Notes: a model not told the origin generated them from the sequence alone. 64,000 nucleotides of DNA from Calliopum simillimum (GCA_951812925.1 OX638369.1:56310228-56374227), one strand, 5' to 3'. Shown: positions 1 through 11,131, numbered from the stretch's first letter. Made by a program: numbers and translations.

Positions 1-149
1 AAATTCTCTATCGATTGGTTTAAGTCTAATGAACCTTGGAATTAGTGTCAGTCTCTCGTTTGACTGAGCTATAGCTGCATTTAAATTATTGTATAAGTTT
101 TGTTTTTTCAAAAATAAATGCTTTATTTAAAGTATAAGGAAGAAACAGT

Positions 150-640
150 TCACTGAAAGTATTGCCCATCACTAGACACTACTTTCTTCAATCTTTCTGG
201 CACTACTACACTACTTTCTTCAATCTTTCTGGCAGCATATGAATGCCATATCAGAGGCTATCCTTTTTTGTAACCACAACATAAAAATGGAAGCACTGCT
301 CAGCCAGGCCGCGTGCTATCGAATGAAATAAGTGATAAGCGCTTTCAACTGGAATGTCACTGGTTCTGCGCATTGTCATGAAAGAAAAACTCTTTGCTTT
401 GTCTGTGCTTATATAGCAGTCCTATTTCTTTTAGGGCTCGTTTTAAATGCATCAATAGATATTTGGTTTTTCGGACAATGTTGATGCATGACAGGACTTA
501 ACCCATCGGCAGTCACGAAACGGCGCAAAAACCTTTCCTTTTCTGCCGTTGAATCCGCATTTTACACGTATGAAAGATTTCAACTCATACGGCACAAAAT
601 GTTCTTGCTTTTGTTTCATTCCCAATGCTTCCAAACTTTT
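150..640 (-). pseudogene. mariner transposase remnant
   Basis: Decayed mariner-family transposase on the minus strand. From about 634 down to 452 it reads through the motif VPYELK and then the HAST and KPNIY pieces that follow the first catalytic region of mariners. From about 240 down to 150 it reads the family C-terminus, GIHMLPERLKKV and then SDGQYF with a stop at 150-152. Material between the two parts is missing or frameshifted. The C-terminal part carries a 32-bp tandem duplication (ACTTTCTTCA starts at 181 and again at 213). No terminal repeats were found. Intact mariner transposases are about 345 residues, so this is an old dead copy. Family assignment rests on motifs read by eye. Confidence 0.7.
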
Positions 641-650
641 TAAAACTGTT

Positions 651-1036
651 CAGTCATATTACTTGTAAGTTCCTTGCATGGCAAGAAATTAAGCCTTTTT
701 TTTAATTAGAAACAAAATTGCATTAAAAAACTGAAAATCCGCTATTGTTTAAAATTGTTTTAACTTAAGTGCTTAAATTTTCTCTTTAATTTCTTTTCAG
801 AACTGTGCAACTAAAACATGGTGAGTTTATTATTTATTATGTCACAGTATAGATTATATGGGCCGTTCAAAATGACAATGGTGCAACTCCAAAACGATTT
901 TGAACGGTTCATATCAATAAATTTAAATTATTTAATTTTATTCCGAAAAGAAAGGTTGAATTGATTTGAAGCCATGTGATTATTGTGGTTATTTTATTAT
1001 ACGTCCTAATCGTGTATCCATCTATTTTCTTCGTAC
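651..1036. other. AT-rich spacer with short hairpin
   Basis: No gene is visible. The stretch is AT-rich. A small inverted repeat (CCGTTCAAAAT against ATTTTGAACGG, about 865-906) lies between the mariner remnant and the next transposon. It is too short to call an element. Confidence 0.5.
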
Positions 1037-2348
1037 TAAAGGGTGTTTTTTTTAGAGGTTCGTTTTTCGAATAGAGATAAAACTGGCATTTTGTGGTCAA
1101 ATCTGGCAACTCTAATGTCATTTATGTTCAGTTTGGTTTGCCATTTCATCATGAACAGGTTGACAAAAGAACAACGCTTGCAAATCGTGCAAATTTATTT
1201 CGAAAATAATGGTTCAGTTCGCGAAGTTTACCGCAAGCTCCGTCCATTTTATGGTCGACATAATCGTCCATCAGAGCAATTAATTCGGTTAACCATGGGT
1301 CGTTTTCGCACTACGTTTACTCTATGTGATAATACACATCCGCAGAGACATCGAACAGTGCGCACCGAAGAAACAATTGCCGCTGTAGAGCAAAATGTTG
1401 AAGAGGACCCGAATGAATCGATTCGCCACCGTGCACAGCAATTGGAGCTTTGTCCATCAACTTTATGGAAGATTTTGCGCAAAGATCTTGGCTTGCGACC
1501 TTGCAATATCCAGCTTGTGCAAGAATTAAAGCCGCGAGACCATGCAATGCGTCGTGATTTTGGTGTATGGGCCGAAAATGAGATTGATCTCGATGCTGAT
1601 TTTCATCGCAAAATTTTGTTCAGTGATGAGGCTCATTTTTGGTTGAATGGCTACGTCAACAAGCAAAATTGCCGCATTTGGAGTGAAGAGAATCCACATG
1701 AGACCCTTGAGATGCCATTACATCCACAAAAACTGACTGTTTGGTGTGCTCTATGGGCTGGTGGAGTCATTGGGCCATACTTCTTCCGAAATAATGCTGG
1801 AGAGTCAGTTACCTACCGTTAATGGAGACCGGTATAGAGCCATGATAACCGACTATTTTGTTCCCGAATTGGATGGCATGAATGTGGATGAGTTGTGGTT
1901 CCAACAAGACGGCGCTACATGCCACACAGCGCACGTCACAATCGATTTATTGAAGGAAACATTCGATGAGCGCATAATTTCGCGGAATGGACCTGTCAAT
2001 TGGCCACCAAGATCGTGTGATTTGACACCATTGGATTATTTTCTTTGGGGATATGTGAAATCGCTCGTCTACGCCAACAAACCAGAAACGTTAGGGGACT
2101 TTGAAGCCAACATTCGTGGCGTTATTGCCGACATACGGCCCCATATGCTCGAAAAAGTGGTTGGAAATTGGACCTGTAGAATTGGCTTTATTCGAGCCAG
2201 CCGCGGCGGCCACATGCCCGAAATCATATTTAAACATTAATGGCATAAAATTATCCTTCCAACAAAGCCAAATTGATGGACATTAAAACGATTTTCTTGT
2301 GTTTTATTTCAATTCGAAGTTCTATACCTCTAAAAAAAACACCCTTTA
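1037..2348 (+). mobile_element. mariner-like transposon, near full length
   Basis: A 1.3-kb Tc1/mariner-superfamily element. The outer ends are inverted copies beginning TAAAGGGTGTTTTTTTT and running about 23 bp before diverging; the first TA (1037-1038 and 2347-2348) is the expected TA target duplication. The inside is filled by one transposase reading direction with a single interruption. The terminal repeats are short and nearly perfect, so insertion is probably not ancient. A 3' fragment of a related transposase lies at about 41.4 kb on the minus strand. Confidence 0.9.
1151..2240 (+). pseudogene. mariner-like transposase with one frameshift
   Basis: Cut-and-paste transposase of the Tc1/mariner superfamily. 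I chose the ATG at 1151 because the protein there begins with the helix-turn-helix region (MNRLTKEQRLQIVQIYF); an upstream in-frame ATG at 1043 lies inside the terminal repeat. The catalytic triad is visible: FSDEAHFW, then WFQQDGATCHTAH, then PPRSCDLTPLDYFLWG. I count 36 residues between the second and third aspartates, so it is a DD36D-type spacing rather than the DD34D of classical mariners. The frame breaks after GESVT, where the 4-bp motif TACC is present twice (1810-1813 and 1814-1817). The second half continues in another frame to 2240. Apart from this the protein looks complete, at about 360 residues. Confidence 0.88.
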
Positions 2349-4884
2349 CTTTCCGGTAGGCCATAGTTTAAAAAAAATATAAACCGATGATTTCAACAGC
2401 CTATAAACCACAATGGCAACTCTTAAATCATTTTTGGTTGCCTTTAGCTCAAATAAAGCAATTTTGCTTATTGACTTAGCTATTTGGTCAGAAATGAGCC
2501 TCATTGGTGAACAAAATTTTGATCAAAAAAGAGTGGAATTTCTACAAGTTTTTAAACCGCTTAAAGATTAAAACGGTAACGAATCGTAAACTTTAAAAAT
2601 AAATGTAAAGACTGGATATTTCGTATGATACTGAAAACTATCGTAATTCGTTTGATTTTTTTGAATATTTTTATTTAAGGCTAAAATAATTCTAGTTGAT
2701 ATATTCTATATTTTTAAAAAGATGGGATGAAAGCGTCGATAATTTGTCGAGATATTGTTTAGTCAGCCATTTTTTTATTTTTTCTTTCTTTTAAATTTAG
2801 AAAAATTATCATAATTTAATTTCATTCTTTTACCACTTAGCTAGTATAAGTAAAATGAGTCAGGATTTCGTCTATATATGAACTTAAAGCTTTGATAATT
2901 CACTGGAACTTCTCATATTAAAAATTTGTTCTGCGTATTAACTTCATTATTTCGCTGTTTTACTTGCCGTTAGCAATCAGTTTTTAAGCTTTATTTAGTA
3001 AAAAATATTCACAAATGAATTATTTAAATTTATTTTTCGACATTGACCTCATCACAACGCATACACTAGGAAACTCTAGAACTCAACAATTTCAAAACAA
3101 AACTGGAGGCTCTGTTTGGTCGAGCGCTATTAAAAAAACTTCATCGAACAAAATAATCATGCAGCATATGCTGTTTTTCCAACTGTCGAAATAATTTAGT
3201 AACTTAGTAAAGATAAAGGTTTTTTTTAATAAAACTAGAACGTTTAAATAACAACTAATAAAAAAACGTAAGAATCGAGTTAATCCGATAAGTGGAACTG
3301 TAGATAACGAATTATGAGGGTTTTTGTTGGACTATCAAAACAATGAATTCATTTAGTTATGTGACGCGGTTTGAAAAAAAAAGCAATACCTAACTTGCCT
3401 ATGCAAAATTTTCAGTCAAAGCGAAATATGAATTTAAGTCAGAATTTTATATTTTGGGTTTTCTTGCACTAAACTTGTTTCAGATAAGTTGTATACAAAT
3501 TAATTTTTCCGAACCCTAAACTTGTGCCCGAACATTTCTGAGAATGAAACTGAACTTCAGGACTCGAAATGTTAAAATTTTGTCAATTCTTTTAACATAT
3601 TTGTGAAATTTTAATGTCATTCATTTCAGAACTTTTTTACATTCTGGCAAGTTAAGTATGGTTTTGGCAGATCTTTTTGAAACTAAATATTAAAAAAATA
3701 AAATCTCGATATGGTGTGGATGTATTAGAAAAGTGTAAGCAAAAAACTTGTGTATAAAATCTAAATAATTTGTAAAAGAATAGCACCTTCACACTCTAAG
3801 TGGCTACGTAATCTCAATATTTCTTCATCACGCTTAAGCGGTTTGTTTGGCGTTAGCTTTTTCTTGTATCTCCTTCAACCTCAAAAGGGTTTACCTTTTT
3901 CACAAACGGCTCTATTCCAACAACATTAAAATTTAAAATATTGTCTAGAGAAATATTTTTTTAAAATTAGGCTGTGAATAACTGAAGAATTTATGAAAAG
4001 AATCGTCTTACTGTTTGCCCAAGTTTTACCGAACTTACTTAGGTAATTTATTGTTTATTCATTGTTACCAGTTGGTGCTCATTAAGCAAATCAAAATTTC
4101 GTACATCTGATGACTAGAGAGCAGCAAAATTTAAAAAAAAATTAGTACATTAAAAATTATCATAGATGAAGGTCTTAAAGCAAAGACTGCATTCTTGGTT
4201 TGGATCAAAACCCCGAAAATATGAACCGCCCGGGGCTTGAATGAGACCCTCAGTGTTTTTTTCAGATTTTTTGACTTATCTCAAAAACCACGAAATAATT
4301 GGTAGTAATTAAGCTCAAATATTTGAATGGGGTTAATTTTCTACATTTTGAGATTTTTCCTCAATGCTCTACAGTGAAAAGTTTGCCTTCTGGAAGTATT
4401 GAAAGCAGTTGAAATTTTTCTACTCAGAAAAAGGTTTTGCTTCAACTCAAGATGCAAGAGTCGCAGAGAAACTTTAGACCCCAATAAATGTAGGAACTCT
4501 GTTTTGCCATAATTTTGCTCCCAAATCACTATTCCACGGCTAAACTTTTGCGAGGGCGCCATTTATTAAAAAGAAAAGTATATCATGGAAAAACGACGTT
4601 TTTATGGTTTTTGTCTTGAAACATACGAAAACTTTTGAAAAAAGACTTAAACGTAATCTTTCGAATTGAAATCGGCTGAAGTTTGCGTGAGATGTGACAG
4701 GTTTTGCAAAAAAAAAATTGCAAAACAATAACTCTATTCGGGAAGAGAAAAAGTTTTGATAAACTGAAGCTTAAAAGCAAAGGGACGTATGCTTAAAATC
4801 AACTTTACTTTGCCCAATATTAGATATATAACTGAAGCCGATGTCAAACTAAAATATAGCACTCAAAATCTTCAGCACAAGATA
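2349..4884. other. AT-rich region without recognised genes
   Basis: About 2.5 kb with only short, compositionally biased open frames on either strand. I recognise no domain, terminal repeat or tandem array. It is probably a mixture of intergenic DNA and unclassified old repeats. Confidence 0.4.
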
Positions 4885-4888
4885 CTTG

Positions 4889-5110
4889 CAACTTGCACCA
4901 GTACAAAACAAAAGATTTAAGAAACAAACTTATCATTAAGTGTTGTTTCAAAATGAACGCATAATTGGCAAGCACTTAAGTTTACTCATTACTTATGCTT
5001 AAAAAATAAACATATTTAAAGATTCCTGTTTCGTTTTTTTGTGAATTTATTGTATTTAATTTTGCAACTGAGCGCACACAAAACAAAAGACTTAAGTAGC
5101 AAACTTGTCG
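4889..5110. repeat. local direct repeat flanking the Penelope-like element
   Basis: A motif of about 30 bp, with core ACAAAAGACTTAAGTA followed by AACTTGT, occurs at about 5080-5110 and again at about 8320-8350 on the far side of the Penelope-like element. A more diverged copy (AAAAGATTTAAGAAACAAACTT) lies at about 4905-4930. The near copies differ at about three positions. They could be an old long target duplication or an older local repeat into which the element inserted. Confidence 0.5.
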
Positions 5111-5146
5111 AGCTAATACGCTGTATTAAACAAAGTTAGTAAATGG

Positions 5147-5310
5147 TTGGTATCACAATTGAAGAAATATGGTGACTTTGACGGTTGTGCAATAAAAAAC
5201 GCTTTTGAGTTTGTCGAGAAAGTAAAAGATGTAGTATTACAGGATGATGAAATTATGGTTTCTTTTGATGTCACTTCTCTTTTTCCAAGCATTCCGCTTA
5301 AAGAAGCAAT
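5147..5310 (+). pseudogene. Penelope-like reverse transcriptase, 5' part
   Basis: This is the upstream coding segment of the split Penelope-like element. It contains VSFDVTSLFPSIPLKEAI, which matches the first catalytic-aspartate region of these reverse transcriptases (SFDVxSLFtSIP). No native start codon is visible and the N-terminal third of the usual protein is absent, so the copy was truncated before or during insertion. The segment ends inside an isoleucine codon where the LINE begins. Joining it to 6728 restores an uninterrupted frame, which shows that the two pieces were one gene. Confidence 0.85.
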
Positions 5311-6722
5311 TATTATTATTATTATTTCTTTATTAGTTAAAAAATAACTGTTACATTTAAAATTTTTGTACAGCTTGATTTTTCAATTTTAAAATATTTA
5401 ACAAATTTAACAAATTTAAAAATTTTAGTGGATATGTAATAAAATAAACTCTACCACAAGTTTTTTAAAACAATGGAAATTATTTTCATTTTTGATTAAA
5501 GCTGGTAGGGAGTTATATAGTTTTAAGCCATTATACATAATTGAATTCTGAGTACTACTCTTGTTGAATCTTTCTAATCTGAAGTCATTTGCTCCTCTCA
5601 AATGATAAGGTTGGATGTCCCTGACATAAACAAGCTCATCTTGAAGATATTCCGGAAATACTCCGTGCTTTACATTGAACACAAATATCAGGACTCTTAA
5701 CGTCAAACGCTGTTTAACATTCAACCACAGTAACATTTGCAACATATAGGACGAAGGGGTGTAGATATTGCACTTTATTATTATACGCATTGCTTTATTT
5801 TGCAAAGTTTGTAGTCTATTCTTAACACTAGTATTGCACATATATAGAATGGTTGCACAATAATCGAAATGCGGCAAAATTATTGTATTGAAAATCATTA
5901 CCGCATTTCCAAAGTTAAGTCGTTTTCTGATTCTGCTCAAAAAGCCCACTTTTTTACTAATTTTGTTGCATATATAATCAGCATGTTCATTAAAATTTAA
6001 TTGCTTGTCGATTATCACCCCTAAGTATTTTATTGAATTAACTTCATTTATGGTTTCACTGCCGATTTGTAATTGAATGCTTTCATTTGAGTTTAATATT
6101 ATAAATTTAGTTTTATCAACATTTAGTTTCAGTTTATTCATGCTTAGCCATGATTCTAAATTATTCAAGTCCTCTCGAAGTTTATCACGAATGTCACTTA
6201 GATTTTTGCAATCAATGTATAATAGTGTGTCATCCGCAAACAAAGCAATATTGCACCATTTCAACACTGAATTTATTTCATTAATATACAGCAAAAAGAG
6301 GTCAACTCCTAATGTTGACCCTTGCGGCACTCCAATATCGACAGCTTTTTCTTGTGAAATAATATCCACAACTTTTGTACTTTGTGATCTACCATATAGA
6401 TACGATTCAAACCATCTCTTTTCAACACCTCTTATTCCATAGCATTCCAATTTTTGAATGAGGACACTGCGATCAATAGTTTCAAATGCTCTTTTAAAAT
6501 CGAGGAAAATAGCAACAACCTTGTTACCAATATCAATCTTCTTTTTCCATTCGTGGATTGTCCATATTAACGCCGTTTCGCAAGAGTGCCCCGATCTAAA
6601 TCCCGATTGTTGCTTGATTATAATATTATTTTCTTTTATGAATTTAACAAGTTGCTTACTAACAACTTTCTCAATAGTTTTTTCAAGGATTGGTAACATA
6701 TTTATTGGTCTATATTCAATAT
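5311..6722 (-). mobile_element. 5'-truncated LINE inserted antisense in the Penelope-like element
   Basis: A 1.4-kb non-LTR retrotransposon on the minus strand. Its 3' end is an (AAT)n tail, seen on the plus strand as TTATTATTATTATT at about 5310-5325. It is flanked by the 5-bp target duplication GCAAT (5306-5310 and 6723-6727). The 5' end lies inside the reverse transcriptase domain, typical of incomplete target-primed reverse transcription. Microsatellite tails of this kind are known in I, CR1/L2 and related clades. Confidence 0.9.
5425..6722 (-). pseudogene. LINE ORF2 reverse transcriptase fragment
   Basis: About 430 codons remain open on the minus strand; there is no native start because the element is 5' truncated. 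In order it shows the finger motif YRPINMLP (residues 5-12), FLDFKRAF with the first catalytic aspartate (74-81), GVPQGSTLG (132-140), the catalytic FADD box (163-166), then KLNVDKTKF and IKYLGVIID. A C-terminal region follows (IMYNGLKLYNSLP) of the type seen in CR1/L2- and Jockey-like elements. No RNase H domain is visible. The frame has no internal stop, so insertion is fairly recent or the copy was active not long ago. Clade assignment beyond LINE is tentative. Confidence 0.88.
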
Positions 6723-6727
6723 GCAAT

Positions 6728-7913
6728 CAGTGCTATTAAAGAACATCTCAAGAAGAAGAATTTACCTGCCAATCATATAGATGTCTACATTTCAGCAATT
6801 GAAAACTGCATGAAATACAACTGTTTCCAATTTAGAAACACCATTTACTCCAATAATTTTGGTTGCAGTATGGGTAATAATTTATCACCTTTGGTTGCAG
6901 AAGCTTTTATGTGTAAATTTGAAAGTGATCTTCTTAGAGATGGTCTTTTACCACGTGTTTGGTTTAGATACGTCGACGATACATTTGCCATTATTAACAA
7001 AAATGAGCTGCACAATGTTTTAGACATGCTAAACAAACGTTTTGAAAGCATCAAGTTCACATCAGAAACAGAAAATGATATCGACCACACACTGTCTTTT
7101 CTAGATTTGAAAATAAAACGTTACAATAATAAACTTCAGTTTTCCGTGTATAGGAAACCAACAACAACTAACCGTTTTATCACATGTGATTCATTTTGCT
7201 CGTACCAAAACAAAATTGCTGCTTTCCACTCAATGGTGTACCGCCTATGCCGCTTACCGTTATCTGTTGCTGACTACAAACTCGAATATGAAAATATTCT
7301 TAATTTGGCTGATGTAAATGGGTATGAAAAAAGTTTAATTGACCGTCTAATTTTCAAACATTCGCGAAAAATAAAAATCAATAATATGTCGACTCTTTTT
7401 AACCAAAATCGCACTATTTTAAAATCAACTGAAAACAGAGTTGCCGTCACATTTGCTCCAAGCATCACCAACAAGTTGAAGAACTCATTTCAACAACAAA
7501 ATATGAAAATGGTTCACACCAGCAACCGAAAATTAAGCTCTGCATTGGGTTCGACAAAAGACCAGAGACCATTAGCAGAAAAAAGTGGAATATATCAAAT
7601 TAGCTGCTCTGGCTGTAATGCCAAATATATAGGACAAACGCAACGAGCGGTGATGACACGTTTTGATGAACACTGCAGATACATCAAAAACAAAGAAATC
7701 AACAAAGCAATTGCCGCACATATATATAACAACAATATTGACTCTAGTATACATAAAATAGTTTCATTTAATGAAAATGTAAAATTACTAAAGAATGTAA
7801 ACAACAATTTTAAATTAAATGCTTATGAATCATTTTACATATCTGCAACTGACAATTTGATGAACTTAGAAGAAGGTCTCATTGATTCTCCTCTCTTTCA
7901 CATTGTTAGGTAA
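6728..7913 (+). pseudogene. Penelope-like reverse transcriptase and GIY-YIG endonuclease, 3' part
   Basis: Downstream segment of the split element, open for about 395 codons to a TAA. It contains GCSMGNNLSP (the family's G-x-x-MG-x-x-LSP motif), then the catalytic box FRYVDDTF, then LSFLDLKI and the primer-grip-like VYRKPTTTNRF. The C-terminal endonuclease starts with GIYQI and reaches KYIGQT about 12 residues later. It is followed by TRFDEH, AIAAHI and NAYESFYI, whose glutamate corresponds to the metal-binding residue of GIY-YIG nucleases. All key residues I can check are present, so this portion was inactivated mainly by truncation and by the LINE. The first 12 codons of the open frame before 6728 belong to the LINE. 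Confidence 0.9.
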
Positions 7914-8094
7914 AATTTGTTCAATCTGTCTTGCTTTGTTTCCAGTTTAACGTTGCATTTCCACATTCTTGCCTTCTGCTTTAAAATTTGACTTGTGTTC
8001 ATTCTAAGTTAAGCATTGTTTTTGTAAAATTGTATAAACTTTGTACTTTTGAACTTTATGTTGTTTATTTTCTTTTTAGTCAGTGTTGTTATAC

Positions 8095-8146
8095 GCGCTC
8101 GCTGATGATGATCTTTCAATAAAGAGATCGAAATGCATTCATTTTA
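8095..8146 (+). ncRNA. hammerhead-ribozyme-like core in the Penelope 3' region
   Basis: The hammerhead core CTGATGA (8102-8108) is followed by a stem-loop in which GATC (8110-8113) pairs with GATC (8126-8129), extended by TTT with AAA. Next comes GAAA (8130-8133) and a short stem III (ATG/CAT). Penelope-like elements are known to carry hammerhead motifs in their repeats, which supports the reading. I cannot see the two strands of stem I pairing here, so this copy may be inactive or need a neighbouring repeat. A polyadenylation-like AATAAA lies in the stem II loop. Confidence 0.5.
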
Positions 8147-8355
8147 AAATAAAATAAATTTTGTGTTTTATTTTTTGAATTTTGTGGTCAATAAGGAAAA
8201 ATAATAAAAACATTGATAAAAAAATACAAAATTGAAAAAAAAAAGTGTTCATCTATTGTTAACATTTAATGTTAAAATTTGTATAAAATCAATGTTTATC
8301 TTTTTTTGCATTTTTTGCACGCAAACAAAAGACTTAAGTAACGAACTTGTACACA

Positions 8356-10189
8356 TATATTAAATAATTGGTTTTGCTTTTGTTTTAAATGTTAAATAAA
8401 AACTAAAAATGTGTAACATAACAACAAACATACCACCACATGGAGCCTCTCCCCCGTCCTGGTTTTTGTTTACTTTCCGTCGCTGTAAATGTGCAAAGCG
8501 CCATCAGGCAAACATAGAGCAATGTGTTTAAATCCATATTTTTTTTTTTGCGGTTTCGTGTTTGTGTTTGGTCGTTATTTTGACCTTGGTTTATTTCTTA
8601 GATAAAAATTTTTTTTTTTTCAACAATTTGTTTAGGCAAATTTTGCTGCTGCTCCAAAACAAAAATACAGAAAAAAAAGCGGAAGCAGCAAAAGCCCTAA
8701 CGTGTAAACACCGTGTAGAAACTTTGTTGTAGCAACCGAAAAATTGCTACAAATTTTTTTTTTTTTTTTAAATTTCTTTTACGTTTTGTTGGCTGTTGTC
8801 GTTGTTGATTGTACAAATAAACACGAGTGTAAATATGACAGTGCGTGTGATCGTCACAAATTTTTATTTTTTTTTTTTTATTTCGATTTATTTGCTGATA
8901 TTTTTGTATACTTTTTGGGCGATTATTTAACTTTTTATTTCACGTTCAATTAGCACAGAATAAATGAGGCATCACTAAATAATGCTGGCAACAGCGCATT
9001 TTATTTCATTTATATGTTTTTGATGATTTTATTTTAATTTAGATTAACACTTTTTTTTTCGTTTTGTATTTTCTGTTATAAATTTCATGACTTTCAGACA
9101 GTCAACTTGAGTTGATTTTTATTGCACTAATTAATTATATAGATCAGATCACTGAGATCGTTATGCTTGTTTAATTGCTGATCATTAACTTAATTGAATA
9201 TAAAACAAATTTTTTGTAATTTTAATAAAATTCGATTGAAATAATTTCTATTCGCAACATTAAACACTTATGTTGTTGCGACGCGCAAGCTCAAAAGTTA
9301 ACATGACAAGATCATTCAGATTGGCAAGATCATTTCATCATTTAATTAAACGCACATTTTTGTACTACCGTCAAATATCTTGTAAACTAAGTGATCGCGT
9401 CTAGTGATCCATTAAACGTAACGCACACGTTGCTTTTTCAAATTTTCATCAAACAAGATCACTTAATTCGTTCTACGTTCAGACGCTACGTCGTATTCTT
9501 TCTGTGCCTCTGTGTCTGTATACAATTGTTACCCGGTTCAGTGCTAGCGCTTAACTGAATCATATTTGACTCTTTGCTATACAACGCGATCGATTGTCGT
9601 TGTCGTCGTCGTCGTCGTTGTCTTCGTCTTCTTCGACGTTGAAATCATCATCGTTGTCGTTGTCATAGTGTGTCGTTTTCGTTTTCATCCGTTGTCTCTC
9701 GTCTTCGTCTCTCTTTTTTGCCCCCGTAAATATAAAACATCGACCGATCGTGTGTTCAGCCTCTTATTTGTTTATACAATTGTTTACCTTTTGAGTGATA
9801 AGGTGTGTGTGCTTATACTTCATGCTTGTGTGAAGAGTGCAGCTATAGTTGTTGTGTAATAGCTTGCCGTTAGCCAGCAGAGCATTGCTATATGTCGCAT
9901 CAAGCATTGTGCTATGTTGCGCTCTTTTACACTCACTGTTACTACGTAGGAAACAATGTTTATATACAAAATTATGCGCAACACCCATTGCTGTTGTCTG
10001 TATGTGTATGCATGTATGTATGTAGGTATATAATTGGGGGCATAGCCAATGATGTGTCTGTGCATGATCCAAAGCAATAACGGCGGCAACATGTTGAATC
10101 TTGTTAGTGCTTGCGTGCTACAATTTCGAACATGTTGAAATTTTGATTTTCCTAATTTTTTATTAAAAAAATGCAGATATTTTGTGTTT
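8356..10189. other. apparently single-copy intergenic or upstream region
   Basis: No gene is identified. GC content rises after about 9240 and the stretch has the GTC/GTT/GCT-rich texture common near fly genes. It could be upstream or intronic DNA of a host gene. Open frames here are low-complexity and hydrophobic because of the T-rich strand. Confidence 0.4.
9590..9668. repeat. imperfect GTC/GTT trinucleotide repeat
   Basis: About 75 bp of interrupted GTC and GTT triplets with a few TTC. It is open in one frame but reads as polyvaline, so I treat it as a microsatellite rather than coding. Confidence 0.75.
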
Positions 10190-10290
10190 AGAAAACAACT
10201 TAAATAAATTTTTTTTAAAATGAAAAGTTTTTGTTTTAAAAAAATTTATTTAAGTTTTTGTTTTAAAAAAATTTATTTAAGTTGTTTTCT
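10190..10290. repeat. AT-rich hairpin with a 27-bp tandem duplication
   Basis: The left arm (10190-10220) and right arm (10261-10290) are inverted copies of about 30 bp differing by one T in a homopolymer. Between and partly within them a 27-bp unit beginning AAGTTTTTG occurs twice in direct order (10225-10251 and 10252-10278). It resembles a tiny foldback sequence with internal slippage. Confidence 0.8.
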
Positions 10291-10983
10291 ACGCAAAAAA
10301 ATTGTTTTCTCTTTGGGGCGTGTTATCTTCTCAGCACTAACACACGAATATTTCTATATAAAATTTCACATATTTTTTGTTGTTTCATTTTTTCGGAGTA
10401 AATATTTTCGGAGTCTCTCAGTTTGCTATATGTATATGTGTACATACGAGTACATGCTTGTACGTTATTTGTATTTTTTCTCTCATTTTCTGCTTTGCTC
10501 TTGCTAATTGGAATTGTTTGCTGTAAAACGCTTTGTCCCTTTTTCACAATTTCTTTAGTAATTTTCTCTTTTACACTTTTGCACTTGGTATTATGTACCT
10601 TTTTAGCTGTTTCTTAAAAGCATTTTCATTTCATTAGCCCATGTAAAATCTTTAAGTATGTACATAGGTACCTTAAGAAATCTTCTCACGTTTCATTTAT
10701 ACATAAGTAAATATTAACTTTTTTCCGATAGGTATATAACAACTTCTTACTTAATTAAGTAGAAGTACATATCTTTCTTCAGATATTATAAAAAGAGGCG
10801 TTTATTGTTGCTGTTAAGTCGAATTGTACTTTTCGGGGTACTTAAAAATTTTCCTTTATAATTGTGTAATTTTTTTTGCTAAAAAAGCTTTATACTTTGG
10901 TATATATATGCATACTTAACAATATGGCTGCTTCATGCCATACTACAAATTAGTTTTTCGGACTAAGGGGTTATACTTAATAG
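10291..10983. other. no recognised feature
   Basis: AT-rich DNA with short TATG microsatellite-like stretches and no coding signal that I trust. Confidence 0.4.
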
Positions 10984-11131
10984 CAGTGGCGTAGCGAACT
11001 TTCAACTACAAAATTTCTTCAATGAAGTCATCAACTTAGTTCTAGTTTAACTTATTTGTCAATTTCTAAAAGCCCATTTTGCCACCCCTAGAGTGTGACC
11101 CGCTTTCCGCCACACCCTAGCTACGCCACTG
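10984..11131. mobile_element. hAT-like MITE, 148 bp
   Basis: The ends are a perfect 12-bp inverted repeat, CAGTGGCGTAGC. CAGTGGCG-type ends are common among hAT non-autonomous elements. The flanking 8-mers are CTTAATAG and CTTATATA, 5 of 8 identical, which would fit an eroded 8-bp duplication. There is no coding capacity. A more diverged relative may lie at 16499-16702. Confidence 0.7.

Larger units (their letters stand above)
5111..8160 (+). mobile_element. Penelope-like retroelement, interrupted
   Basis: Retroelement of the Penelope-like class, recognised by a telomerase-related reverse transcriptase fused to a C-terminal GIY-YIG endonuclease. It is 5' truncated: the first recognisable coding starts near 5142. 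It is split by an antisense LINE at 5311-6722. The 3' untranslated part continues to about 8150 and includes a hammerhead-like core. The outer boundaries are approximate. Confidence 0.85.

Noticed and set aside
6077..6739. Plus-strand frames opposite the LINE reverse transcriptase
   Set aside because: They are antisense shadows of the clear minus-strand reverse transcriptase.
8650..8720. Telomere-like or telomerase-template sequence
   Set aside because: Only one CCCTAACG-like word is present, with no tandem repetition.
9537..9571. Core promoter (TCAGT initiator with a downstream element)
   Set aside because: TCAGTGC resembles a fly initiator but the expected downstream motif at +28 does not match well, and there is no transcript evidence.
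9566..9859. Protein with a polyvaline/hydrophobic start
   Set aside because: It is produced by GTC/GTT triplets and T-rich sequence, with no domain or splice support.
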